In this document: piece after piece, positions 1 through 11,340 of the stretch
How the letters are laid out: the number at the start of each line of letters is the position of its first letter
Position numbering within the stretch: the stretch's first letter is position 1
NCBI GenBank assembly: GCA_026419785.1
Contig: JAODTK010000632.1
Span: 20,001 to 84,000 of the forward strand
Origin: Sclerodactyla briareus
Lineage: Eukaryota; Echinodermata; Holothuroidea; Dendrochirotida; Sclerodactylidae
Direction: 5' to 3'
DNA: 64,000 bases
Made by a program: the position numbers and the translations under genes
Notes under the pieces: generated by a model
The model's database searches: none
Seen by the model: only the letters and a program-made list of their open reading frames with translations
Told to the model about the DNA's origin: nothing

Positions 1-1560
1 CTATATTCCTAGGAAGGAAAAATCGATAACGGTTAGTATGAGAGACAACGGGTCTTAGTCTACCCCTGCGAGGGATACGACGATCGTTCACAGCGCTATG
101 GAGCGGATGTTTTGGGTCATTCCATATTGACCTCAGCTTGTTCCGAACACGGGACTCGTATACCGAATTAACAGTAGGCAGACTGTCAGAAACAATCTTC
201 CCCGCCCTTCTAATGATATCATAAATAATTTTCGAATGTGTTTCATCGGTGTTCCAACCCAGCATATCATACTGAAGGTCCATACAGAGCAGATTACGGC
301 ATTATACAAAACATGGCAAGGATTTTAGGGCTAACATCAAAGGAATGTTATTTACGAAGACAATACAGACATGGTCTTAAGCGCTTCTCAACATATTGAA
401 CGTGGTCTTTCCAATTCAAAATTATCATCAATTACCACACCGAGATATTTATACTCTGAAACTCTTTCAACAAGAATGCCTTTGATAGTGATTGGATCAA
501 CGAATAATGGTACTTTGTCCGAAAATCGATAGCCATCTCCTTAGTTTTCGTAAACATTCAATTCCAGGTAATTTTCAACACAATAGTCAACAAATCTGTT
601 CACCTGGTCTAAGAAATGGAAATCTCTCATTATTTACACTAGACCAATGTGGGCAGTATCATCAGCGAATTTTACCAGGGGGCATTGTGGGGACGTAGAA
701 TGAATATCAGAAGTGTGAACAGTAAATGGAAACGGGGCCAAAACTGTACCCTGGGGGACACCAGTACTTGAGGTTATCACTACAGATTTGTTTCCATATA
801 AGTCTAACAACTGTGAGCGATTCGTTAGATAGTCAAGAAGCCAACGAATCAGCGGGTGGGGGATAACATGCATTTTAAATAGTTTGTCAGCAAGTAGGTG
901 GGGTTGAATTGTATTAAAAGCAGAAGAGAAATCGAAATACATTATACGTGCCGAAGCATTCTCCCTGGTATTTTCTAAGTGAGAGTAGAGCTTGTCGAGC
1001 ATAAAAAGAAACAGCAGCTTCAGTATTTCGACTTTAGCGTAAGCAAACTGCAATGGGTTCAAACGACCAGAGAGCATTGGCCTAAGAGAAGTTAACACGA
1101 ACTTCTCACATATTTTCATGGCAATAAATTTAAGGGCGACTGTGCGTAAGTCATTCATTGCAGATATAGTGGATTTTTTAGGCACAGGAATGATGCAAGA
1201 CTGCTTCCAAATGGTTGGATTGGACTGGGTTACTGAACGATTGGTTAAAAATATATGTGAATATACCAGCGAGTTGGCCAGAGCAGGCTTTGAGAACCCG
1301 AGGAGGAAACATGTCCGGACCAGCTGCTTTAAACGGATTGGTTTTGGCAAAACTGGTTCCGAACCATGTCCTCCGTAATGTCCCACAAATGAAACAGGTT
1401 CGGCAGGTAAGGGTCCTCAAACATCTTTCAATCTTGTTGGAGAAATCTAAGCAATCAAAGCGATTATAGAAGCATTCAACTCGTCGGCGAAATCTGTTGA
1501 TTGATTCGATGGGAGCTATTGGACTGAATCGTACTAACATTATCAGGGAAGGCCACTATT
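1..1560 (-). pseudogene. LINE reverse transcriptase remnant (CR1/L2/Rex-like), partial
   Basis: Minus-strand reverse transcriptase of a non-LTR retrotransposon, which would copy the element RNA at a nicked target. The longest open stretch (634-1386) reads the RT core: a 'FDFSSAFNTIQPHLL' block carrying the first catalytic aspartate, then 'GVPQGTVLAPF', then 'KFADDTAHIG' with the catalytic pair (usually Y/F-x-D-D). The upstream thumb-proximal part (AAGPDMFPPRVLKAC) sits in another frame at 1178-1540, so there is a frameshift near 1,200-1,390. Sequence from 630 to 1 still reads RT connection and C-terminal segments, but in several frames with stops. The 3' end of the element lies left of the window. 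No endonuclease domain is visible upstream, which suggests 5' truncation near 1,560. The clade (CR1/L2/Rex1-like) is judged from motif style only. Confidence 0.85.
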
Positions 1561-3092
1561 CTTGCAAAGCGTTACCTGGATCTGATAATTCTGGACAGGC
1601 CAAGTAATATCATACAGGCCAATACTATTACGTAAAAAGAGTGTCGATATTTTCTGCCGGTATTGTCCAGGTGATACGAGTGCCTACTTTCAACAACGTG
1701 GAACTTCTTCCCCCATGTTAACAATGAGTTTTAAAATATTCGATTGCCTCTTAAGGTGCCCACCAAAAACATTATCTTGGGTTAGCACCGACGACAACTA
1801 GACTTCTTTTTTCGCCTAGTTCTCGGACCATATGTTACAAAATGGTGGGAAGTTACTCTAAATGAATAATTGGTGAGAATGTTATCATGATAAAACACTA
1901 AAAAAAATCATTTGGAGTAACTCGAATCACATCTCTAGAGTTATTTCAAGCGTGCAACTTCTGTAACAGAAGAAACAGTTTCAAATGTTGCTAATCCATT
2001 TTGTAAGGGAGTATGTTATAGTTGGGCTACAGTCATCTTATATACTCCAATTGATAATCCCAGTAATGAGATCAATATTATTGCCTATATTCTCATTGAT
2101 GGGAAAGGTTGGAAGGAAAAAGTTTATAATATAAAAAGCTGGTGATAATGAGTGTTCTTTCGTTCTCGACATCCAACGAGAGTGTGCCTCCCTACAATGC
2201 ATTTACAAAACCCTTTGAAAGTTCCCCTTAGCACTTATTATAGTAGTATTATTATTGTTACAATTCCCTGGTTTTGGAAGACACATTTGCCTCACTGTGG
2301 AAGAAGCCCATTGATTCTACAGAACTATCACTTTTGTAACTGCAATAATAGAATCAGACCACGTTTGGGACAAATATTCGCTTTACCTCAGATTGCTATT
2401 CGAGAGGCTACAGTCAGGAATTTCAGGGATCGTTCCTTCATTGATTTTTAGGTGTCAACTCTCGTCTTTTTAGATTGGGCTATGTTTATTCACCCACTTG
2501 CAATGTGGAGGTGTGAATTGAAAACTACACAATTGATCTTCGATGATCACCATTAGAATTTACTGAAAGAAGTAGTACCCCTTTGCATCAGAAATGAGTA
2601 CGCGCCTTCAAAAGGTGACATCTGCTTGGGTTATTTCAATAAGCCTAAGAATCCGATGAATTGTTTTCTCTTACATTCCAAATATCGGTGGTACTTCACA
2701 TAAGCATGGAGTACGTAACCGCGGAAGTGTGGACTAGTTGTTCCAAGGAGTAGGTCAATGTGTGACTGATATAGGCTTTCTTCAGCATTCGCAAGAAATT
2801 TACTTTCTCACACAGAATCGCTTTTTCGGTTCAAAGAAAGGAAAAGGAAGTTTGTAAATTGAGGCGTTGCATCATTTCAAACTGTGAACAGCCGCGAAGA
2901 CACTGTCCACACTTATTGACGTAAGACGTAACAAGCGCGCAGGGGGATGCATTGTCTATATGAAAGTTACCGATATTACCCCCCACCCACAGTCTCAGGG
3001 TCCAGTAATGCTTATTATATTGTATATTTTAGATACATTATAAAAAGTGTTCCCAACAATCATGTTTTTTTTTCCTTCCAACATATCATGTG
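1561..3092. other. No supported gene
   Basis: No recognisable protein, RNA gene or clear repeat. The open frame at 2152-2451 (99 codons) has no domain, no bias and no recognisable product. The interval ends at the left target duplication of the next element. Confidence 0.5.
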
Positions 3093-4876
3093 TTCCCCCT
3101 GCGGGTTGGGGGCTTTAGAATAGGCCCGCGGTTTCCCCGCCTGTCGTAAACGGCGACTAAAGAGGAGGAGGCTTGAAGGAGTCAGGATGAGGATGTGAGT
3201 TTGGAAAGGACAATGGCGCAGGGAACAAGCAGAAACCAATTCTCCGTTTATCCGGAGTTCTACCTACTCAATTATCCAGGTACTACCTCTGACACCACCA
3301 GCTGTCATTGGTTGTGCATTAAGGTTGGTAGGGCTGCTTGGAATCCGGAGTGGAATCCCAGTGTGAGGGAAGGTACAGCAGGATCTAAAGGTCACGACCA
3401 CAGGATAGTTCTAGGAGCCCGCTGCTATGGTTAGCCATCTCTTCGGGAGGGCTGCCCCCGTCAGCCTGTGGAATCCCCTCGCATTTGCAGCTCCAGTTGG
3501 CGGCTGGGTAGGGGCCTGCACCTGTGTAGGGGGATTCCCGGTGCCTACTTCCACAGGCAAGTCCACTCCTTAAAGATTCCGAGTAGTTCTACTGTCTGTT
3601 TTGTATTGACCTTTGGCGGCTGTTTTCTGGCTTTAGAGTTTTCCCAGTCAAGAAACCAATCCTAAAATATGAAAATGTCTGATCAAGAAGATGAATGGCT
3701 AGCACGGTTTACAACCCTAAATAAAACGAAAATGATTAAGAAAGGGAGCAAGTCGGGTGAAAGATCCGAATCTTCCACTCAACAAAAGCCGGTGGAGTTC
3801 ACGCCGCCTGAAGCTGGGAAAATGATTGAAAAATCTGGAGGCAAACCGGACACTCAACCCGAGGGTCCTACAGACATGGTGCTTGAAGAGCCATCGTCGG
3901 TGGTAACACCGACCACCTCTCTCGGGTACACAGAAAATATCCATTACTGTCAAGAGGCAGCGAATGATTCAGAAATGGTCTCTGGAGAGGCATTGTCGGT
4001 GATATCACCGAACACCTCTCTAGTGCCCCATTGGTGAGGTCAGGCAGAAATCCGGATTTCTTTCCTTTCTTTTCTTCTATTTTCTCTGCAAGTCTGATGA
4101 TAAGCCATTTGGGAAGCACCATGAGAAAAAAAATAGGAAGAAAAGACAAAGAAGAAGCTGTTCAAGGGGTTGAAGTCATTGACAGTGACATTTTACTAAA
4201 CGGAATGCGGAAGACTGCCAGCTTGTAACCTCTGATCTACAAAGTGTGCAGTTGGCAATCAACCGAATCTTAATCAGAATTGATCCAGGTTTTCTGGTGC
4301 GCATCGAAAAGACCATGTCGTATGCAAGGATGAGAAAACTCTGGAGTGGGCCAAACAGGTAATCCTGGCAAGGACCCTTAGAGGAGAACCACCCAGGGTA
4401 TGAAGCAAGGGGACCAAAAGATCTCCCACCAGCAAATACCTTTAGAGTATGGATCTCCGAGGAAGAGGGGTTGGGCATAGCAGATCTTCTTACTCTGGGG
4501 ACCGATGTAATTCGAACTCCAGCGAAAGCGCATAGGATATCGTGTATGTCCAAAGGAAAAAAAAAAATCCTACATATTGTAGGTGTCCGTGATTCCTCCC
4601 TTTCGGGCCTAACGAAACTGGACTACCAGCCATATGCTTGTTATTGTTTTTTCTTTTTGTTTGTTTGTTTTTATGTTAAATAACACTACATTTTGAATGT
4701 TTCAGGGCCAGACTCGAAAAGGCCCTACTTACTTCTTAGTCCTACCATCCTTATCACATTATAATCATTGCCCAGTTTAACAACCTATTGGTAAACTATT
4801 TATTAAATATTGATCATAATCTGTATAAACAATGCATTGTATGCTGATGATGGTGGTAAATAAATGAATAAATAAA
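3093..4876 (+). mobile_element. 1.8-kb non-LTR-type element with target-site duplication
   Basis: The 5' end carries a G/C-rich leader (CCCCTGCGGGTTGGGGGC, then CCCGCGGTTTCCCCGCCTGTCGTAA and GGCGACTAAAGAGG, in order) like leaders seen in many arthropod and mollusc retroelements. The 3' end is A/T-rich and finishes in TAAATAAATGAATAAATAAA. Flanks are ATATCATGTG (3083-3092) and ATATCAGGTG (4877-4886), a 10-bp duplication with one mismatch, so both ends are well placed. At under 2 kb it is too short for an autonomous LINE and shows no reverse transcriptase motifs, so it is probably internally deleted or non-autonomous. The LINE clade is uncertain; an I/Nimb-like origin is an inference from leader and tail style. 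Confidence 0.7.
3669..4037 (+). CDS. Hydrophilic ORF inside the 1.8-kb element (ORF1-like)
   Basis: A 122-codon open frame within the element at 3093-4876, starting MKMSDQEDEWLARF. It is rich in Lys, Glu, Ser, Thr and Pro and contains a twice-repeated motif, 'EEPSSVVTPTTSL' and 'GEALSVISPNTSL', about 40 residues apart, which suggests internal duplication. There are no zinc knuckles, RRM or catalytic motifs and no membrane segment. Position just behind the leader matches ORF1 of a LINE, so a degenerate nucleic-acid-binding ORF1 N-terminus is possible, but nothing in the residues proves it. It ends shortly before an A/G-rich stretch in which further coding appears in other frames (4031-4228 and 4471-4683), so it may be the first part of a longer, frameshifted ORF. 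Confidence 0.35.
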   Translation: MKMSDQEDEWLARFTTLNKTKMIKKGSKSGERSESSTQQKPVEFTPPEAGKMIEKSGGKPDTQPEGPTDMVLEEPSSVVTPTTSLGYTENIHYCQEAANDSEMVSGEALSVISPNTSLVPHW

Positions 4877-4886
4877 ATATCAGGTG

Positions 4887-5398
4887 CAGAAGGATCCCGT
4901 TTCAGGAAAGAAGGTAGCAAAGAAACTCCAGACATGTCATCTAGGGACAGCCATGCTTAGGAATCATGTCAAGCACAATTACAGGCAAGGACTGTGGCAG
5001 AGTTAAACCAAATGCCACCAGCAGTATGTACATGCTGGCAAATTAACCTTCAGAAGGGTAAAGCTGTCAGCTATAACTTGCATGAAGTCACCCAGACACA
5101 TTAAATCTGGGTTGTCTTTGCTGAAAAACCCTGACTTATGGTGATTCGGTAAGGTGTGCAAATCCCTGGATGGGGATTCTTCTTGGAAAACAAAAAGGGT
5201 GACCGTCCTAGGGCCTGCCTCTATGCTTTTTCAAATCGCTAGTGTCACTTGCTCTCTAGGTTTACAACTACCGATCTGGTCGCGGTGAGGGCAGAGAATG
5301 TGTGCAGGGATTGAGACTGTTTTGTTTTGTATCTGCATACTGGAATATGAATCATGATGATTCGGCTTCTCCAGCTTCAGCGGTGATGATAATCACAT
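4887..5398. other. No supported gene
   Basis: Unassigned sequence between the 1.8-kb element and repeat copy A. Only short, overlapping chance frames are present. Confidence 0.5.
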
Positions 5399-6235
5399 AC
5401 ATGTTTCCAAGTGAAGGAAATGCAACTCGTGACGAGAGTCGAATCTGCCCCGGAAGATGGACCTGTCGTATCACAAGTTCCAGCGAAGCAATATTCATGG
5501 AAACCATATAATTACTACTCCGTTTTGTCGATGTTGTGACTTTTATTTGGACAAGTATTTCTGAAAAAAGCAAGTAATTCAAAGCTAGGGATATGGGTAG
5601 TCCTGCCGAAAACTAAATAACAATCGTATACCAGGTGGTAAATTGTTTTCGAAGAGTGTTATTTTTTTTTCCTCATAACTGTAGTATTACGCCCAAATGA
5701 GTGACTACTGCAGGGCGGATCACCGATATACGGGAATACTGAATTATTTATACGTATTGATGTTGCAATTAAACAAATGGATCCCTGATTGACAACAGAC
5801 TAATCAGCTCCGTGAGCATGATACTGCTATTTTCCCCCCGTCCGAATAGACAATCTCCTTGATATATTAAACATTCTCAATATCAGGTAGGCCTACTGTC
5901 GTTCGTGCTAAGCCGACTGATAGATCTGACCTAGAAACCCGCTACAATGGCTGCTCTCTTCTTTACACTAGATATTCCATAACCTGTGGGGTCGCGTTTC
6001 AAAATGTGTAGAATTTGTTCTCATGGTAAAGCCTTCGAAAGAATAGGCAGTATCATAGAACCAGGAAGACATACAGCCCGACTTTCATCGAGAAACTTTT
6101 TTCGGAGTAAAACGAACGAGGCGATATTTTGTGTGATCAAAAAACAAGTCGCCACATGCATCCTCCATATCCTATTGGTTTCATTTCCCCGCATTATAGG
6201 CGCACTAACAACTCAATACCCAGTGCGTCATATGA

Positions 6236-6328
6236 AAGAAGAAGAAGAAGAAGAGAAGAAGAAGAAGAAGAAGAAGAAGAGAAGAAGAAGAAGAAGAAGA
6301 GAAGAAGAAGAAGAAAGAAGAAGAAGAA
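6236..6328 (+). repeat. (GAA)n microsatellite, copy A
   Basis: About 90 bp of imperfect GAA repeats with scattered GA slips. The matching tract in copy B is about 290 bp, roughly three times longer. The Lys/Glu/Arg-rich frames over it are not genes. Confidence 0.95.
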
Positions 6329-6866
6329 ACCAACATCGTGTTGTAGAGAGAGAGAGAGAACCAGGGATCTTGAGGTGTATATATGCTTTCAACTATCTAC
6401 TCAGGACGCCCAACTTAGATTCGACCAAGAGGGTAGCATATGTAATCGCACTTCCATCCAGCAGCTCCAACACGCTACCCAGCAGGAACGACACATCAGC
6501 GTTCACTCCTTTTCAATAGGTGATGATATTCAATGAATGATAACAGACTAACCCATAAATCACTCTGGTTGTGTATATAGGCCTCAGCGTTAATGCCATG
6601 CCGACTAACCGGTTACAATACAGGTGTTTCTCTACACCTCAACAGACTAAAAATATCACTCGTTTCATATCTGGTATCTGGCCATATCTTAAGTGCTGTG
6701 GGAAATATTTTTATAATGGAACCGCCGCAGTAGCGCAACAGTTTGCAATCAGTGTGACATGCTGCTGATGGCTCCATCATCTCTTCACTCCTCCAGTAAG
6801 TTTCTGGTATGGGTTATAACACAGCTTCCTAACCCTGAGTGTTCATTGACAACATTGGCAGCACAT

Positions 6867-6868
6867 TA

Positions 6869-6916
<48 letters not shown>

Positions 6917-6917
6917 G

Positions 6918-6954
<37 letters not shown>

Positions 6955-6983
6955 TATTATTATTATTATTATATTATTATTAT
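6867..6983. repeat. (TTA)n microsatellite at the LINE 3' end, copy A
   Basis: About 117 bp of TTA repeats, reading as (TAA)n on the LINE strand. It abuts the 3' side of the minus-strand LINE fragment. Confidence 0.95.
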
Positions 6984-8184
6984 CCCTTTTTAGCTGCGGG
7001 AGAGCAGCTCTACAAGGCGTCATATCTCTCCGTCGTTCGTCGTTGTTCGTCCGTTCGTTAGTTCGTCCCGTCTGTTCGTCACTTCATTCATAACTTCTAA
7101 TCCCTACGTCCGGATCGTATGTTCGCATAGTGTGTTTTAATTTATAATAATCCAATTAATTACCACAATTTCCAACTTCCATTCAGCTCTCTGCCTGTGA
7201 GAGTGGTTTGTTTTACATTACTCCATCCTCCCCAGAGCCAAGGTCCATATTTGCAGCCTAGTGGACAATAAAACCTATTGTCCAGGGGAAAATGATTTGT
7301 CTGTCCTTCACATCTCTCCCTAGATTGTTGGTTGGTGAGTCTCGCCCGAGATTGTTGGTTGGTGAGCATGACAGAGTTGTTTCTACATATTGGGTTTTGT
7401 TGCATACATAAGCTAATATAGCTGACTAGAAAATTATTCAGTTGGGTACTTTGTGCTGGGCACTGATATTAAATATTAGGCCAACATGGCAGACGTGTTC
7501 CAAGGCCATTCCATGTTAGAACAGATGGTCAGGTAAAGGTGGATTGAAGTGCGACGAAAACATACATTGTGGATGGTGAAGAACATGCAGTGTATTCGCC
7601 ACAGAATTTGCGTTCGCCGGCTATCAAGACCGTTTCTAATTGCGCTTGTTTCAAAATTTGCTCGATTGGTCATTCTATCTTTCTGCACCTCTTCCTCGGA
7701 GTCCTACCGCACTCGTCTCAGATATGGGCACTCCCAAGTATCGCTGTCTTCATAAGAGGGTGGGGGGGGGGGGTTGGGGGTTCAGTTGGTTCAGTTTTTT
7801 TCCTAGGATGTAGTTCTAGCATTTTCGAAGTTGCTGGATGCTGCTCCGAGTGCTCCAATCACCACTGGTACAACATTTGCTGACATCCCACATTCTCTGT
7901 ACTTCGGGCGGAGATGCTGGTATTTGTCGGTCTTCTCCCGCTTTTTCGACTATGTTGTGTCATGGGGATGGCTTATTATATCTATATGGTCGTTTCAGAT
8001 TTAGCCTTGTTACGACCACAATTGTAGGTCGTCGTTCTCCGATAACTCTAATGGGCCGGATCTCGAAGTCCCATAGGGTTCCTATGCTCCACTTGTGATT
8101 TCGGTTCGTGGGGCCAGGTGTTGACTGTTATGTGGGTGTGTGTCGTAGTGTGGCATATCCCGCAGTGGATAGCAGATGTTACGT
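6984..8184 (-). mobile_element. R4/Dong-like LINE 3' fragment, copy A
   Basis: Minus-strand remnant of a non-LTR retrotransposon ORF C-terminus plus 3' UTR. Visible pieces: 'AIHCGIC' near 8,150-8,180, resembling the Cys/His motif behind the RT; 'RPIRVIGERRPTIVVV' at about 8,010-8,060, whose R-P-(D/T)-I block corresponds to the PD motif of the restriction-like endonuclease used by R2/R4-type LINEs; and 'VQRMWDV' about 50 codons later. Frames shift between these pieces. Copy A has T in place of the catalytic D of the PD pair; copy B keeps D. The fragment is flanked on both sides by TTA repeats. Dong (R4 clade) is known to insert into (TAA)n, which supports the assignment. It is 5'-truncated, with no RT core. 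Confidence 0.6.
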
Positions 8185-8252
8185 TATATATATTATTAGT
8201 ATTATTATTATTATTATATTATTATTATTATTATATTATATTATTATTATGA

Positions 8253-8310
<58 letters not shown>
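8185..8310. repeat. (TTA)n microsatellite upstream of the LINE fragment, copy A
   Basis: About 125 bp of imperfect TTA repeats directly next to the truncated 5' end of the minus-strand LINE. With the tract at 6867-6983 it brackets the insertion, as expected for integration inside a (TAA/TTA)n array. Confidence 0.95.
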
Positions 8311-9469
8311 CGACTTTACAACAACATTCATGCGGAGATGGTAGTAAACGAGTTAAAACATACAGCAACGGGAAAACATAAATGAATGGAAAACGGGGAA
8401 CGTTAATAGGAATAAAACAGTTTCATCCTAAACTCTCCTAACCATCCAGCGGTAGGATGTACCACTCCCCACTCAGTATCATGTAACTGCCACACTTACA
8501 ACACTGGCCTTGTGTGTATTGTATGTGCGAAAGGAATATTCGTTCTGAAAGGAAGGGGAACGTTACATTTTACATTGGACTTGAATTGAAAAGACTCGGT
8601 CAATAACTCCTGTCTGCAAACTATTTCGTCCAAAGTAAGAAATGAGTATGATCGTCAAATCAAATTCAAGTCATTAAGGAAGGAAATATATTCTCCCAGG
8701 ACAGTTACAGTTGTCATTTCGCGAACTGTAATAAGCTCGTTTAATATGGTTAACATATAATATGAGATCGCATGAACTAATATAAACAGTTTCATATGGG
8801 AATTTCTAGAAAAGGGTATATATCTACACACAGTTATACTGCTGCTTCTGCAGATGATTGATTATACACATGGGCCGGTAATGTACGTGAAATGATAAGA
8901 AATGTTTTCAGCTCATAGGTCTAATCGCGAAAGGGGGTTTCGGCTACGTACCGCCCCGCTGCTATCAATATGCCTTACTTTTTCTTAGTCATGTATTCCT
9001 ATTTATTTATTGCGAATGTTTTGAATCCTGTGAAATTCGCTAAGGGTCAATAGTCGTATAGTTTCTACTCAGATTCCAGACATATTTCGTCGAGGATTTG
9101 TCGAAGTATACAATAACTTTAGATCCTGTGGTTGCATCTCCTGACCACACACTGAACATCGTGCAATGACTAACGTCATAATCAAGACAGTACTAAATTC
9201 GAATTACGTTTACATGAATATAGCAATTCAATGGGCCATAAATTAATTACGCAATTGATTGCCCGAATTTTTCCTTATAGTATTTTAGGTCAAACATATA
9301 TATGTGATATAGTTCCGGTGTTGATCTTATTAGCTTTGGCATTCCGGAATATATATTGAGCATAGCGGCGCTTCCGTCAGATGTTTTGCCCATATTGGTT
9401 AGTTACGTTAAAATTGACTATACGCAGCACGTAACAATTTCCCATAGTTCCAAGTAGTATGTAAAAAGG

Positions 9470-9645
9470 GATCCGGGCTCATTCACCCAAAATCACCCAA
9501 GGTCTCTCTTAATATAACTTAGTTTCACCCAAGGTCTCTCTGAAAATACCTTGGAGTCTTAGGTCTAAATCGTCCAAGGTCTCTCTAAAAAACTGATTAT
9601 CGTCCAAGGTCTCTTAAATATAATTTATGATCACCCAAGTCTAAA
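9470..9645. repeat. Minisatellite at the polymerase C-terminal end
   Basis: Four to five imperfect copies of a 40-50 bp unit with the core CCAAGGTCTCTCT followed by an A/T-rich spacer. It lies where the polymerase B C-terminal tail ends. The inverted PolB end at 30,555-30,745 has only one such unit, so the array looks like a local expansion. Confidence 0.7.
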
Positions 9646-11089
9646 TCCATAAGCACTTGTGTGAACAACCATCCTCGGGTATGTACCTCTTGGTATCCAC
9701 GGAGAGAGGGATACTTATTACATGGTGACTAAAGATTATATGACTTCACTTTATAAAGTTCATACCGTGTACGGAAAGTTTCCTTATCAAAGAGGCTTCG
9801 GTGTAGTTATGGGTTGATATTTTTTTAGTGACCGATCCTTTCACACCTTTGCCTCCTTGCATTATGAGCATCATTAAAACTAAGTCGACTAACATTTTTT
9901 GGTCTTAGACGGATATACTCAATTACATTGGAGTACCTTCCCACTCATCTTTCATTTTCCCTACAACTTTTTATTAATTTAGATGAACAGTGAATGTGTC
10001 TTGGGGTAGTTGCTAGTGTCATACATATACAATCTTGCGCCATATCCGAGTATATATCTTTAGTTTTAATTTCTAAAAGTAAACTATCTGTATTCTGTGT
10101 ATAATAATTACATTCTCATTGTATTTTTGTTTTATGTTGGTAGGTAAAAAATCATAAATAACCACTTGCTAAGATCCAGAATAGCCATGCCTACAGTTAT
10201 TGGTTCACCATTAGTTTTTGTTTCATGCATGTGCACAGCAACTAGATCAGATCGTAAATATTTTATGACTAACATAAGTTGGTTTTGCTATTAGCTTGAG
10301 CATTTTAGATTCTTCATGTGCTTTAACAACTCCACACTCAGACTTTTTCTAACATGTCCCATAGTTTTTTCAAAAACAGCAGGTTCATGAGGTTTTGAAC
10401 ATGGCTTTCTCGAAGGCCACTCTTAGCGCCTTTGCGGCTTAGGTTAATTGCAAGTTCTATAATGCAGTACCTATTTTTATGTTCATTAGATTTGGAGTTA
10501 ATTTTTCAATATTTGGAGCAGGTGATTCACCCAACAATTGAAGTTGATAATTGAGAACCACTCCTTTTTGGGAATCCAATTTTCTGGAGCCAAAGTATAA
10601 TCATTATGTGATTTTGCAACTCTTTTGGATAACCCCCAAAAAATCAACTTATAATATATACCCACATCAGAATATGGTTTCGTGTTTAATATTTTTTACA
10701 ATGTGTTTCGGTCACAGCATAATTTGAAATTGTTGACTGGTAAGTATTGACTCATAGCCCAACCGTAAAGATTTTTCGCATCTGATATTGAATAAAAACT
10801 GGAGGTCACAGGATTATATTCGGGTATGTATTATAGTAGCTTTTGCATACATCTACTACCATTGAAATACGCCTCTAATACCCTTCTCTACAAAAACGTG
10901 TTGGTCGATATCAGTGAGTAACTCTAATCTTTTTTCAGAATGTTAAAGTAGAGCATCCACAACAAAACCGGGAGAGTATGAGTAATGAACAGGATCTAAG
11001 CTGTGAGTTTCTAAAGATTTATTTCTAAAATTCGCAAAAACATTCCGCCAGTAACAACACATCATTTTTAGGTATATATGTCGATATTT
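9646..11089 (-). pseudogene. Polinton-type DNA polymerase B, palm and C-terminal half (copy 1)
   Basis: Minus-strand C-terminal half of a family B, protein-primed DNA polymerase of the Polinton/Maverick (adintovirus-like) type, which would replicate the element. The palm motif A region is read directly as 'SDAKNLYGWAMSQYL' (10,741-10,800). Further down are 'FEKTMGHVRKSL', 'VGMAILDLSKW' and motif C as 'NTDSLLLE' near 10,070-10,110, where one extra base breaks the frame in the aspartate-rich loop. The end of the protein ('HTSAYG') lies near 9,660. Several frameshifts and stops make it non-functional as written. Its upstream end coincides with the short inverted end of the insert (11,090-11,101). 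The N-terminal half lies at 21,718-22,830, same strand. Assignment is from recognised family motifs; no search was run. Confidence 0.85.
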
Positions 11090-11340
11090 CACACTGAAAA
11101 CAAAAATAGTCAAGGCGGTCACCGACAAGCGTTTTTGCTAGTCGGTAAACTAGTTGGTCGTTACGGACTAGCAAAAGTCCATAAATGGTCAGTGATATTA
11201 GTCCGTCAGAACGACTAAAGAATAATTGTCAATGACAAGTGTACCACAACCGAATAGCACCAATAAACGTCGACGAACGAGCGAGTTTTGACCGACTAGC
11301 TTAGCCGACTAACATTTCCGACCGATAATAATACGGACCA
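11090..11340. repeat. Insert end with CCGACTA/TAGTCGG motifs (in unit 1)
   Basis: Begins CACACTGAAAAC (11,090-11,101), followed by exact CCGACTA or TAGTCGG motifs (three copies) and several near matches such as GACTAG and ACCGAC. It is the duplicated counterpart of 14,088-14,345 and the inverted partner of 21,345-21,717. Confidence 0.7.

Larger units (their letters stand above)
5399..9057. repeat. Large dispersed repeat, copy A (3.66 kb)
   Basis: Direct repeat of 35,036-38,886. Similarity starts abruptly at 'TTTCCAAGTGAAGG' and ends at 'GGGTCAATAGTC'. Within it, in order: a leader, a (GAA)n tract (6236-6328), unique sequence, a (TTA)n tract (6867-6983), an R4/Dong-like LINE fragment on minus, a second (TTA)n tract (8185-8310) and a tail. 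The copies differ by many 1-5 base indels and by microsatellite length. Copy A has about 35 extra bases near 8,980 (TTTCTTAGTCATGTATTC...), which also start the neighbouring tandem unit. Whether this is a composite transposon, a segmental duplication or an assembly duplication is not decidable here. Confidence 0.85.

Noticed and set aside
6759..7093. Poly-Ile/poly-Tyr open frames
   Set aside because: Translations of the (TTA)n microsatellite. Same for 8,108-8,344 and 36,674-36,862.
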